From positions 1-53,350 of the forward strand of contig CACBYE010000007.1 of the NCBI GenBank assembly GCA_902543375.1: a stretch of 53,350 nt of DNA, in the 5' to 3' direction. A program made the translations under genes and the position numbers. Position 1 is the first letter of the stretch; each line of letters begins with the position of its first letter. This document shows, piece by piece, positions 1 through 7,736 of this stretch. The stretch is from an uncultured Pelagibacteraceae bacterium (GTDB taxonomy: Bacteria > Pseudomonadota > Alphaproteobacteria > Pelagibacterales > Pelagibacteraceae). The notes beneath the pieces were generated by a model. It was given only the letters and a program-made list of their open reading frames with translations. It was not told the DNA's origin and searched no databases.

Positions 1-687
1 GTTTGAATTATCTTCACCTAGTATATTTATTATTTTTTGAGCAGAAAATTGAGCTGAAATTATTCCTGAACTGTTCATTTTTGTTTTAACATTGCCTGGT
101 TGCAAGCAAAATAAATTTATTCTTTTATTTTTCAGATCATAGGCAATATTTTTACTTATAGAGTTTAACATTGTTTTGCTCGTTCGGTAATAATAATAAC
201 CTCCATCGTGACTATTAGTTAAGCTTCCCATGCCACTAGTAATATTCATAATTTGTCTTAAATTGTTGCTCCGTAAACAAATTTGGATCAATCTCAAAGG
301 AGCTAACACATTTATATTAATTATTTTTTGAAAATCTTTAAAGTTTATATCTTCTAAAGATTGATTCTCTGGACCAAAATTAGCTGCGGAATTAATCAAT
401 ATATTTGGCTTAAAATCATTTAACTCCTCAATAAAAGTCTCATCAAATTCTAGATTTTCAAAGTTATTTTGAATTATTTTTATATTCTTTTTATAATTTA
501 TATTTTCAAGAGATTTATTTACTAGAGCAATAATATTATTTTCTCTCGATAATTTATTTAACAATTCTAGTCCGATTCCTGAGTTTGAACCTGTAATAAT
601 AATATTTTTATCTTTGATAATGTAATTTTTTGAGAAAAGATTACTTAAAAAAATCGTTTTTCTTTTTATAGTCTTTAAAATACCCAT
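1..687 (-). CDS. Short-chain dehydrogenase/reductase (SDR), C-terminus cut by window edge
   Basis: NAD(P)-dependent oxidoreductase of unknown substrate. Reading the reverse strand from the ATG at 687 gives 229 residues still open at base 1, so the protein continues outside the window. The Rossmann cofactor motif TGSNSGIG is at residues 32-39, an N-[SA]-A-[AN]-type NSAAN at 99-103, the catalytic serine near 151 (ITSGMGS), the YxxxK pair at Tyr167/Lys171 (YRTSK), and the PGNVKT loop at 197-202. All hallmarks of a classical SDR are present, so it is probably active. A lysine-rich stretch of about 28 residues precedes the first beta strand. It lies just downstream of tRNA-Leu on the same strand, and its substrate cannot be deduced from context. 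Confidence 0.85.
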   Translation of the reverse strand, partial: MGILKTIKRKTIFLSNLFSKNYIIKDKNIIITGSNSGIGLELLNKLSRENNIIALVNKSLENINYKKNIKIIQNNFENLEFDETFIEELNDFKPNILINSAANFGPENQSLEDINFKDFQKIININVLAPLRLIQICLRSNNLRQIMNITSGMGSLTNSHDGGYYYYRTSKTMLNSISKNIAYDLKNKRINLFCLQPGNVKTKMNSSGIISAQFSAQKIINILGEDNSN

Positions 688-693
688 CAGTGA

Positions 694-779
694 TGGTGCC
701 CTCGGCCAGACTCGAACTGGCACTCCGCAAGCGGCAAGGATTTTAAGTCCTTTGTGTCTACCAATTTCACCACGAGGGC
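694..779 (-). tRNA. tRNA-Leu (anticodon UAA)
   Basis: The reverse strand folds as a class II tRNA. The acceptor arms GCCCTCG and CGAGGGC pair perfectly and ACCA follows, so the CCA end is encoded. The D-loop region reads TGGTGAAATTGGTAGACAC, the anticodon stem-loop GGACTTAAAATCC puts UAA in the anticodon, a variable arm follows, and the T-arm carries GTTCGAGTC. The 86 nt length and long variable arm fit leucine tRNA. I saw no duplicated 3' fragment nearby that would mark an integration site. Confidence 0.96.
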
Positions 780-947
780 ATTAATGAATTTCATGAGTGT
801 TTATGCCATTATTTATAATTGAACAAGAGGAATAAGTAAAATTTTTATTTATTTAATATTTTTTATTAACATAATAAACTTTTGCAATGTCTATGTAGGA
901 CAAAATTAACAATGAATAAATATATTTAATAATTATCATTATACATA

Positions 948-1151
948 ATGAAAAAAGATATTATTAAGTCTCACTTAAAAAAAAAATCTCAATCAAAGGT
1001 TGCCTTATCAATTAGCCTGTTTATTGTACTTTTAACCTCAACTGGATACATCTTTAATTCTAAAGGAATAATTTTTCTATTCTATATTTTTTGTTTTGTA
1101 TTTCTCTACAATTTAGTGATCAACCTTTTACTAGAAAAATTTGATATTTAA
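948..1151 (+). CDS. Small two-helix membrane protein, unknown function
   Basis: A 67-residue ORF. A lysine-rich N-terminus (KKKSQSK around residues 11-17) is followed by two hydrophobic stretches, about residues 18-36 and 40-60, so it is probably a two-pass inner membrane protein with positive N-terminus inside. No family is recognised. The stop codon is followed after only two bases by the start of another small ORF, suggesting translational coupling. It lies between tRNA-Leu and the glucosylglycerate genes. Coding status rests on the clear hydrophobic pattern and the paired arrangement. Confidence 0.55.
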   Translation: MKKDIIKSHLKKKSQSKVALSISLFIVLLTSTGYIFNSKGIIFLFYIFCFVFLYNLVINLLLEKFDI

Positions 1152-1153
1152 TT

Positions 1154-1300
1154 ATGATTAAAACGCTAATTAAATTAAAGATATTTAAATTTATGCTAAT
1201 TGGTGGTGTATCAGCTGCCTATGTTTTTAAGAGATATTGTGATCAAAAAAATGAGATAAAAAGTAAAAAAGATAAAAAACCTTCGCTTCTTACTCGATAA
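1154..1300 (+). CDS. Small single-helix membrane protein, unknown function
   Basis: A 48-residue ORF beginning two bases after the preceding small ORF ends (TAA-TT-ATG). A basic amphipathic start leads into one short hydrophobic segment, roughly residues 10-25 (FKFMLIGGVSAAYVF), then a lysine-rich tail with KSKKDKKP. No family is recognised. The tight spacing and complementary membrane topology suggest the two small proteins are made together. It could be spurious because AT-rich DNA yields short ORFs easily. Confidence 0.4.
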   Translation: MIKTLIKLKIFKFMLIGGVSAAYVFKRYCDQKNEIKSKKDKKPSLLTR

Positions 1301-1351
1301 AAATTTCTTTGTATCTTCTTATTTTAAAATATTATTTTATAATTATTTAGT

Positions 1352-2149
1352 ATGCAAAAAATTTTAATATTTACCGATCTTGATGGTTCACTTTTGCACA
1401 GAGATACTTTTAAATTTGATCCAATCAAAGATTATATTATAAGCCTTGTAGATCGAGGAATAATTATAATTCCAAATTCAAGTAAAACCGAGAAAGAAAT
1501 TGAAAAATTTAATAAGGAACTTGGTGTCAAACTTCCATATATTTCTGAAAATGGAGCCTCAATACAAGGATTAAATCTAATTAATGCCAATTTTCCAAAT
1601 AAAATTATTCTAAGTAGAGAGAAAGAAGAATTGATTAAAATTTTTAATGATAAAATACCTGAACAATTAAAAGATAAATGTATTCAAATTTCTAAGATAA
1701 ATAAAAACGAACAAGAAAAAATATTTGGCCAAAAAGATGACAATCTTAAAAATGCTTTAAATAGAAAATATACTTTACCTTTCTTATTTAAGGGTGATAA
1801 AAATGAAAAAAACAAATTATCAAAAATTTTAAGTAATAATTCATTAACTCTTCAAGAAGGAGGGCGTGTTGTAAATCTTTGTGATAATATTAATAAAGTA
1901 AAATCAATGAATAAGGTAATCAAAATTTTAAAAAAAACTGAGGATAAAATTAAATCAATTGCGGTTGGTGATAATTATAATGACTTAGATATGTTGAAAA
2001 GTTGTGATGTCCCCTGTTTAGTATTTAACGAAAAATTTAAGTTAGATCAGATAAACATAGATAATTTGATATTTTCTAATCTGCCATCTCCTGAAGGCTG
2101 GGCTGATGTGATAAAAAAAGCGCTAGTTAAAATAGAAAATAATGTTTAA
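1352..2149 (+). CDS. gpgP: HAD phosphatase, glucosyl-3-phosphoglycerate (or mannosyl-3-phosphoglycerate) phosphatase
   Basis: Predicted to remove the phosphate of glucosyl-3-phosphoglycerate, releasing glucosylglycerate. This 265-residue cytosolic HAD protein has the nucleophile motif DLDGSLL (Asp9, Asp11), motif II as NSSKT at 42-46 (characteristic of the MPGP-like branch), a conserved lysine region NINKVKSMNK, and the metal-binding motif GDNYNDLDML near residue 207. MPGP-family enzymes in bacteria are often active on both glucosyl and mannosyl substrates. The glucosyl assignment comes from the synthase gene nine bases downstream, which is GT81 (glucosyl) and not GT55 (mannosyl). The first gene of a three-gene cassette. 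Confidence 0.85.
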   Translation: MQKILIFTDLDGSLLHRDTFKFDPIKDYIISLVDRGIIIIPNSSKTEKEIEKFNKELGVKLPYISENGASIQGLNLINANFPNKIILSREKEELIKIFNDKIPEQLKDKCIQISKINKNEQEKIFGQKDDNLKNALNRKYTLPFLFKGDKNEKNKLSKILSNNSLTLQEGGRVVNLCDNINKVKSMNKVIKILKKTEDKIKSIAVGDNYNDLDMLKSCDVPCLVFNEKFKLDQINIDNLIFSNLPSPEGWADVIKKALVKIENNV

Positions 2150-2158
2150 GGTTTTACC

Positions 2159-3379
2159 ATGAGTGAATTTTCTCAAAATGGTGTGATTTCTACCCTTCAT
2201 GACTTTGGAACAAAGTCAACAAATGAAATCGAAAAAGATTTATTAAAATTTTCAAAAGAAAGAAAGATGGAATTAATTTTACCATGTTTGTATTCAGAGT
2301 TAGAGGGTTCAGCATTGCCAAATATAGTGGAAGAGATAAGTAAAACCAAATACTTAGACCATATTATTGTTGGTCTTGACAGAGCTAACGAAAAACAAGC
2401 AAAAAAAGCATGGAAATTTTTTAAAAAACTTAAAACACCCTTTTCAATTCTCTGGAATGATGGTCCTGGGTTAAAAAAACTTGATCAAGAGTTAAAAAAG
2501 AAAGATCTTTCTCCCAATGAATTAGGTAAAGGAAGAAATGTTTGGTACTGCATTGGTATGTCTATAGCAAGAGATACAGCTCGTTCTGTTGCTCTCCATG
2601 ATTGTGACATAAAAACATATGATAGACGTATGTTGGCAAAACTTTTTTATCCAGTTGTAAACCCACTTTTTAACTTTGAATTCTGCAAGGGCTACTACCC
2701 AAGGGTAGCGAATGGTAAAATGAACGGTCGTGTTGCAAGATTATTGGTTTTTCCCTTATTAACAGCTTTGGAAAAAACTATTGGTAAAAGTGACTATTTA
2801 AAATTCATGAAATCATTTAAATATCCTCTAGCTGGCGAATTTTCGTTTAGGAGAAATGTTTTGCCTGAACTTAGAATATCCTCTGATTGGGGGATAGAAG
2901 TAGGAATTTTGTCTGAAATGCAAAGAAGTTTTTCTCCACAAAATATTTGTCAGGTTGATTTAGCTGACACTTATGATCACAAACACCAAGTTTTATCCAT
3001 AGATGATGAAACAAAAGGTTTATCTAGAATGTCTATTGATATAATAAAAACATTCATAAAAAAACTAGCTACTCAAGGTAATTCATTTAGTAGAGAAAAG
3101 TTTAGGTCGTTAAAAGCAACTTACTATAGATCTGCACTTGATTTGATAGATATCTACAGAAGTGATGCTGACATGAATGGTCTTCAATTTGACTCGCATA
3201 CAGAGGAAAAAGCTGTAGAGTTATTTGCGGTAAACATTATGAAAGCTGGAGAGGCTTTTATTCTTAATCCAATGGATACACCATTTATACCAACCTGGAG
3301 CAGGGTAAAAAGTGCCATTCCAAATTTTTTAAAGAAATTAGAAGAAGTAGTAAATGAAGATAACAAAAAATATAGTTGA
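2159..3379 (+). CDS. gpgS: Glucosyl-3-phosphoglycerate synthase (GT81)
   Basis: Transfers glucose from an NDP-glucose donor to 3-phosphoglycerate, the first step of glucosylglycerate synthesis. In the 406 residues one sees the GT-A metal motif region HDCD at 147-150, the preceding GKGRNVW segment at 133-139, the acceptor-side PLAGEF at 223-228 followed by arginines, DWGIEVG at 243-249, and the histidine pair DHKH (His274, His276). These match the GT81 (GpgS) pattern. The stop TGA at 3377-3379 shares its A with the next gene's ATG, so translation is probably coupled. Inferred role: producing a nitrogen-free compatible solute in a marine cell. Confidence 0.87.
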   Translation: MSEFSQNGVISTLHDFGTKSTNEIEKDLLKFSKERKMELILPCLYSELEGSALPNIVEEISKTKYLDHIIVGLDRANEKQAKKAWKFFKKLKTPFSILWNDGPGLKKLDQELKKKDLSPNELGKGRNVWYCIGMSIARDTARSVALHDCDIKTYDRRMLAKLFYPVVNPLFNFEFCKGYYPRVANGKMNGRVARLLVFPLLTALEKTIGKSDYLKFMKSFKYPLAGEFSFRRNVLPELRISSDWGIEVGILSEMQRSFSPQNICQVDLADTYDHKHQVLSIDDETKGLSRMSIDIIKTFIKKLATQGNSFSREKFRSLKATYYRSALDLIDIYRSDADMNGLQFDSHTEEKAVELFAVNIMKAGEAFILNPMDTPFIPTWSRVKSAIPNFLKKLEEVVNEDNKKYS

Positions 3380-5103
3380 TGTTATCATTAGAAGGTCAGA
3401 AGAATATAGAAAGAAAACTAAGAAATATCTATAATTTCTTATACTCCAAAAAGGAAATTGATCTCTACTCCAAGGAAATAGCTCAAGTAATTAATAAATT
3501 TAATAAAAATAACAAAAAAAAAAATAAGTTAATTTCTGAAAAAACCTCAATTGTAATTTGCTATGGAGATAGTGTTTTTAACAGTAAACAGAAATACCAA
3601 ATAAAAGGCTTTCAAAATTTTTACCACAAAAAATTAAAAAATTATTTTAATACTGTTCACTTTCTACCATTTTATCCATCAAGTAGTGACAGTGGTTTTG
3701 CTGTAAAGGATCATTATAAAATTGAGAGTAGAATTGGTAAGTGGTCAGATCTTTCAAATTTTGCAAAAAAAAATGATGTAATGGCTGATATAGTAATTAA
3801 TCATTCGTCTGCTAGAGGTTTGTGGTTTAGAAATTTTTTAAAGGAAAAAAAACCAGGTAAGGACTATTTTTTAACGGTTAATTCAAAATTTAATGCGTCT
3901 AAAGTTGTAAGGCCTAGAGATCATGAATTACTAAAAAAAATTAATATCTTTAAAAAGACAGAATACCTATGGAGAACTTTCAGTCCTGATCAACTAGACT
4001 TAAATTTTAAAAATCCTGCAGTTTTATTACGATTTATTAAGATAATGATAAATCTTCTAAATCACGGTGTTACAATTTTTAGGTTAGATGCAATTGCTTA
4101 TCTTTGGAAAGAAAATGGAACTAAATGTATTAACTTAAAGCAAACTCATGAAATAATAAAACTTTTCAGACTAATTTGTAGTTTTTTGAATGTGAAATCA
4201 ATCTTGGTAACTGAAACAAATTTACCAGAAAAAGAAAATTTAAGTTATTTTGGAAATAAAGATGAAGCTAATTGGATTTATAATTTTTCTTTAGCCCCGT
4301 TATTAATTCACGCCTTTTTATTTGAAAATAGCTCCTATTTAACGAAATGGAGTAAAAAATTACCTTCAACAAAACCAGGTAATAATTATCTAAACTTTAT
4401 TGCTTCCCATGATGGTATAGGAATGAGACCAGCTGAGGGAATTTTTAGCAAAAAAACAATAAAAAATTTATTAAACAGATTAAAAAAAAATGGTTCAAAA
4501 TTTTCTTACAGAAAAATTAAAAACAAATCTAAAAAAGTTTACGAAGCAAATATTACAGTTTTTAATGCTTTAAAAAAGTCAGATTTTGATAAAGACGGTA
4601 AGTTCTATTTTGAAAGATACATTTCAGCTCACGCGATAATGATTTCATTTGAAGGTGTTCCAGCAATATATTTTAATTCTTTATTTGGCACATCTAATGA
4701 TGAGGCAAAATATATAATAACTGGAAACAATAGAGATATAAATCGATACCGGTGGAATGAGAATATTATTTTAAATCATCTTAAAAACTCAAAATCTAAA
4801 CAAAGTATTTTTTATAAAAATTTAACAAATCTTTTAAATATAAAAATGAGACAGAAAGCATTTCACCCAAATGCTTCAAGAAAAACTCTTAACATAGGTC
4901 CTAAAATATTTTGTTTTCAAAGAACAAGTATTGATAAAAAACAAACTATTTTATGTATAACAAATTTATCTTCAAAAACTCATAAGCTGATATTAAATAA
5001 AAAATTTATTAGTTGGAAAAATTTGATTGATCAAAAAATTAGTATATTACCCAATAAAAGAATAAAGCTTGAACCATTTCAAACTATTTGGCTATCTAAT
5101 TAA
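3379..5103 (+). CDS. GH13_18 sugar phosphorylase, probably glucosylglycerate phosphorylase
   Basis: Predicted reversible phosphorolysis of an alpha-glucoside to glucose 1-phosphate. It is 574 residues from the ATG at 3379, which overlaps the gpgS stop as TGATG; an in-frame TTG three bases earlier is less likely. GH13 regions in order: ADIVINHSS (136-144), FRLDA with nucleophile Asp237, VTET with acid/base Glu279, and IASHDGIG (341-348) with His344/Asp345. The HDGIG version of region IV is typical of sucrose phosphorylase relatives. Subfamily 18 includes sucrose, sucrose-6-phosphate and glucosylglycerate phosphorylases. Coupling to gpgS/gpgP favours glucosylglycerate, letting the cell recover glucose 1-phosphate and glycerate. 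The specificity is inferred. Confidence 0.8.
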   Translation: MLSLEGQKNIERKLRNIYNFLYSKKEIDLYSKEIAQVINKFNKNNKKKNKLISEKTSIVICYGDSVFNSKQKYQIKGFQNFYHKKLKNYFNTVHFLPFYPSSSDSGFAVKDHYKIESRIGKWSDLSNFAKKNDVMADIVINHSSARGLWFRNFLKEKKPGKDYFLTVNSKFNASKVVRPRDHELLKKINIFKKTEYLWRTFSPDQLDLNFKNPAVLLRFIKIMINLLNHGVTIFRLDAIAYLWKENGTKCINLKQTHEIIKLFRLICSFLNVKSILVTETNLPEKENLSYFGNKDEANWIYNFSLAPLLIHAFLFENSSYLTKWSKKLPSTKPGNNYLNFIASHDGIGMRPAEGIFSKKTIKNLLNRLKKNGSKFSYRKIKNKSKKVYEANITVFNALKKSDFDKDGKFYFERYISAHAIMISFEGVPAIYFNSLFGTSNDEAKYIITGNNRDINRYRWNENIILNHLKNSKSKQSIFYKNLTNLLNIKMRQKAFHPNASRKTLNIGPKIFCFQRTSIDKKQTILCITNLSSKTHKLILNKKFISWKNLIDQKISILPNKRIKLEPFQTIWLSN

Positions 5104-5497
5104 TCAATGCTTTTTTCAAAAATTTTTGATCAAGATTACAGTCTAAATAACCCCTTTTGATAACATTTAAGTATCTTTCAGTAGGAAATCTAAAAGGCGT
5201 TTTTTTTGCCATTGTATACGTCATTACTTTTTTTCCTTCGAAGATAAAATAAAACTTTTTATAAAGTATTGGAAAATCCTCATAAATATCCAATTTTTTT
5301 TCATCACTTCTAGATATTTCAAATAGTCCACCAGGTACAATAGAATTTTTATTTGGCTCGATATCTGCAGCTCGGTATTGACTTCTAAAGGTTAACCGAA
5401 AATTTTTTAAATTGATCTTTTTTAGAAAAATACTGTCTTTACATCTTTTTTTCATTTGAAAATGGTGAAGATTACTACCGTAAGCAAAGTAGAGCAT
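5096..5497 (-). CDS. Gamma-glutamylcyclotransferase-like (GGCT/AIG2) protein
   Basis: A 133-residue protein of the GGCT-like fold, which releases 5-oxoproline from gamma-glutamyl compounds in characterised members. The substrate loop YGSNL is at residues 6-10 and the candidate catalytic glutamate is Glu73 in IYEDFP. The length suits a single-domain AIG2-like member. It starts immediately after the stop of the upstream CinA-like gene (TAA directly followed by ATG), so the two are probably co-transcribed. Its 3' end overlaps the converging phosphorylase gene by eight bases, with both stops inside CTAATTAA. The physiological substrate is unknown. Confidence 0.8.
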   Translation of the reverse strand: MLYFAYGSNLHHFQMKKRCKDSIFLKKINLKNFRLTFRSQYRAADIEPNKNSIVPGGLFEISRSDEKKLDIYEDFPILYKKFYFIFEGKKVMTYTMAKKTPFRFPTERYLNVIKRGYLDCNLDQKFLKKALIN

Positions 5498-6247
5498 TTA
5501 TCGTTCTACAATTTCAATATTTTTTTCTTTAACAAATTTTAAAACTTGAGAAATACAAATGTCAATTTTAGATTGATTTTCCGATCGTAAAACTATTGAA
5601 ACGCCTAGTTTACCTGCATGAAAGAACGGGTAACTTCCTATCTCCACATCAGCATTTTGATCTTGAACTTTTGTTAAAGAATTTGCAATTTCACTTTCGA
5701 CTGTTTTTAAACTTATAGTGTGACTTAAAACAGGTTCGCCTCCCACAATCTCGTTTTTTAAACTTCCAAGCATAGACTTTAAAATCGAGGGCACCCCTGG
5801 AAGACAGAAAACATTTTCAACACTAAAACCTGGGGCTCCGCTAGTAGGATTTAAAATGAGTTTTGCATTTTCTGGCATCTTTACCATTTTTTGTCTGCCC
5901 TCATTAAATTCTCCTGGCTTGTAATACGCCTCTAAAATTTTGAATGCCTCTTTATGTGTTTCATATTCCAAACCAAAGGCTTTTGAAACTGACTGCGCAG
6001 TAATATCATCATGCGTTGGGCCTATACCACCAGTTGTAAAAACATAATTATTTTCTTTTCTAAGAATATTAAGTGTATCAACTATAGTTTTTTCTATATC
6101 CGGAATAACTCTTACTTCTTTAACTATAACTCCAATTGAATTAAGCCATGTTGCTAATGTACTTGTATTCGTGTCTTGTGTTCTTCCAGAAAGAATTTCG
6201 TTACCGATGATCAATATTGCTGCATTAACTTTTGTGCTTTTTTTCAT
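5498..6247 (-). CDS. CinA N-terminal (molybdopterin-binding-like, COG1058) domain protein
   Basis: A 249-residue MoaB/MogA-fold protein matching the N-terminal half of CinA. IGNEIL occurs at residues 14-19 and TTGGIGPTHDD at 71-81, the nucleotide/substrate loop of the family; SGAPGF and CLPGVP follow as in CinA. The C-terminal nicotinamide-mononucleotide amidase domain of full CinA is absent, which is common in alphaproteobacteria. COG1058 domains are linked to ADP-ribose pyrophosphatase activity in NAD recycling; that role here is inferred. Its start is only 21 bases from that of the divergent sfsA. Confidence 0.82.
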   Translation of the reverse strand: MKKSTKVNAAILIIGNEILSGRTQDTNTSTLATWLNSIGVIVKEVRVIPDIEKTIVDTLNILRKENNYVFTTGGIGPTHDDITAQSVSKAFGLEYETHKEAFKILEAYYKPGEFNEGRQKMVKMPENAKLILNPTSGAPGFSVENVFCLPGVPSILKSMLGSLKNEIVGGEPVLSHTISLKTVESEIANSLTKVQDQNADVEIGSYPFFHAGKLGVSIVLRSENQSKIDICISQVLKFVKEKNIEIVER

Positions 6248-6268
6248 TTATATATATATAATTTGAAT

Positions 6269-6967
6269 ATGAAATTTACCAAGTCTTTAATAAAAGGCAA
6301 ATTAATCAGAAGATATAAACGTTTTTTTGCAGATGTAAAAATAAATAAAAAGATTGTTACCGCGCATTGTCCAAATACTGGTTCTATGAAAGGCTTAATT
6401 GAAGAAGGAAATGAAGTTTACCTTCACAAAAATGATGATCCCAAAAGAAAATTAAAATATGGACTTGAAATAATTAAAGCGAACAAAAAATTAGTTGGCG
6501 TAAATACTCATTTAGCAAACAAAATAGTAAATCACGGATTAGAAAACAATTTAATATCTGAACTTAAAAATAGTGATACAATTAAGTCTGAAGTTTTTTT
6601 TGACAAAGAGACAAGATTTGACTTTTTGTTAGAGAAGAATAATCAAAAGATTTTTGTAGAAGTTAAAAATGTAACTCTTTTTAGAGATAAAGAAACTGCT
6701 GAATTTCCAGATGCAATTACCTCAAGAGGATCAAAACATTTACTTACCCTTATTGATGCCATAAAAAAAGGGTATAAATCATATTTAATATTTCTAATTC
6801 AGGTCCAAAATATGAAGAAATTTAAAATAGCAAGAGACATTGATAATGAATATTATAAGAATTATTTGATAGCGAAAAATAGTGGTGTAAATTTTTTGGC
6901 TTATAGATGTAAAATAAGTTCAAAAGAAATTTTAATAGAAAAAAAAATAAAAATTATTGATGAGTGA
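6269..6967 (+). CDS. sfsA: SfsA family DNA-binding/nuclease protein
   Basis: 232 residues from the ATG at 6269. The frame is open further upstream, but that part lies antisense over the cinA start and does not resemble SfsA, so it was excluded. The diagnostic segment HCPNTGSM is at residues 33-40, and a PD-(D/E)XK-like nuclease core is seen as RFDFLLE followed by FVEVKNVTL. SfsA was named for stimulating sugar fermentation in E. coli and is predicted to bind or cut nucleic acids; the biological role is poorly defined. It overlaps the next gene by eight bases (ATGAGTGA), coupling it to map. Confidence 0.88.
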   Translation: MKFTKSLIKGKLIRRYKRFFADVKINKKIVTAHCPNTGSMKGLIEEGNEVYLHKNDDPKRKLKYGLEIIKANKKLVGVNTHLANKIVNHGLENNLISELKNSDTIKSEVFFDKETRFDFLLEKNNQKIFVEVKNVTLFRDKETAEFPDAITSRGSKHLLTLIDAIKKGYKSYLIFLIQVQNMKKFKIARDIDNEYYKNYLIAKNSGVNFLAYRCKISSKEILIEKKIKIIDE

Positions 6968-7733
6968 TTATTTGGAAAAATTTGAAAAAATGAGGATAGC
7001 TGGAAAGCTAGCTGCTCAAACTTTAGATATGCTTGCGGATAATATTAAAGAAGGCATATCAACCGCTTATATTGATAAACTCGGGTATGAATTTATACGT
7101 GACAATGGTGGTTATTCCGCACCATTATACTATAGAGGTTTTAGTAAATCTTTATGCACTTCTCTTAATCACGTTGTTTGTCATGGTATTCCATCAGATG
7201 ACAGAATTTTAGAAGATGGAGATGCGGTCAATGTTGATGTTACTGCTATTATAAATGAACATTATGGTGATACTAGCAGAATGTTTTGCATCGGAAACAC
7301 TCCAATTAAATTAAATAATTTAATCAATGCTACTTATGAGTCAATGATGAAAGCAATTAGAATTTTAAAACCTGGAATTAAACTTGGAGATATTGGTTAT
7401 GAAATACAGTCTTATATTGAAGAAAAAGGTTTTTCAGTTGTTAGAGATTTTTGTGGTCATGGAATTAGTAACACATTTCATGAGCCACCAAATATTCTTC
7501 ATTATGGCAACAAAAATAGTGGAATTGAAATAAAACCAGGGATGACATTTACAATTGAGCCTATGATTAATTCGGGAAAATTTGATACAAAATTACTTAA
7601 CGATGGATGGACTGCAGTTACTAAAGATAAATCTTTATCAGCACAATTTGAACATACTGTAGGAATAACAGAAAATGGTTATGAAATCTTTACAGAATCT
7701 GTTAAAGGTTATTCAAAGCCTCCTTACTTATAA
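6960..7733 (+). CDS. map: Methionine aminopeptidase, type I
   Basis: Removes the initiator methionine from nascent proteins. 257 residues from ATG 6960 (an in-frame TTG at 6957 is less likely). The pita-bread metal ligands are all visible: Asp93 (VNVDVT), Asp104 (YGDTSR), His167 (GHGIS), Glu200 (TIEPM) and Glu231 (QFEHT); His75 and His174 are the additional catalytic histidines. It starts inside the end of sfsA and is followed three bases later by purB, so it lies at the head of the purine run. A normal-length type I enzyme without N-terminal extension. Confidence 0.95.
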   Translation: MSDYLEKFEKMRIAGKLAAQTLDMLADNIKEGISTAYIDKLGYEFIRDNGGYSAPLYYRGFSKSLCTSLNHVVCHGIPSDDRILEDGDAVNVDVTAIINEHYGDTSRMFCIGNTPIKLNNLINATYESMMKAIRILKPGIKLGDIGYEIQSYIEEKGFSVVRDFCGHGISNTFHEPPNILHYGNKNSGIEIKPGMTFTIEPMINSGKFDTKLLNDGWTAVTKDKSLSAQFEHTVGITENGYEIFTESVKGYSKPPYL

Positions 7734-7736
7734 TTA

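Noticed and set aside
694..779. tRNA-Leu as integration site for a genomic island holding the glucosylglycerate genes
   Set aside because: No integrase, no repeated tRNA 3' fragment and no change in base composition could be seen around 800-5100.
3184..3366. Reverse-strand ORF inside gpgS
   Set aside because: Fully antisense to a well-supported gene, with no recognisable motif; typical shadow ORF of AT-rich coding sequence.
6176..6268. N-terminal extension of SfsA
   Set aside because: The added 31 residues overlap the start of cinA on the opposite strand and do not resemble SfsA; ATG 6269 gives the normal length.
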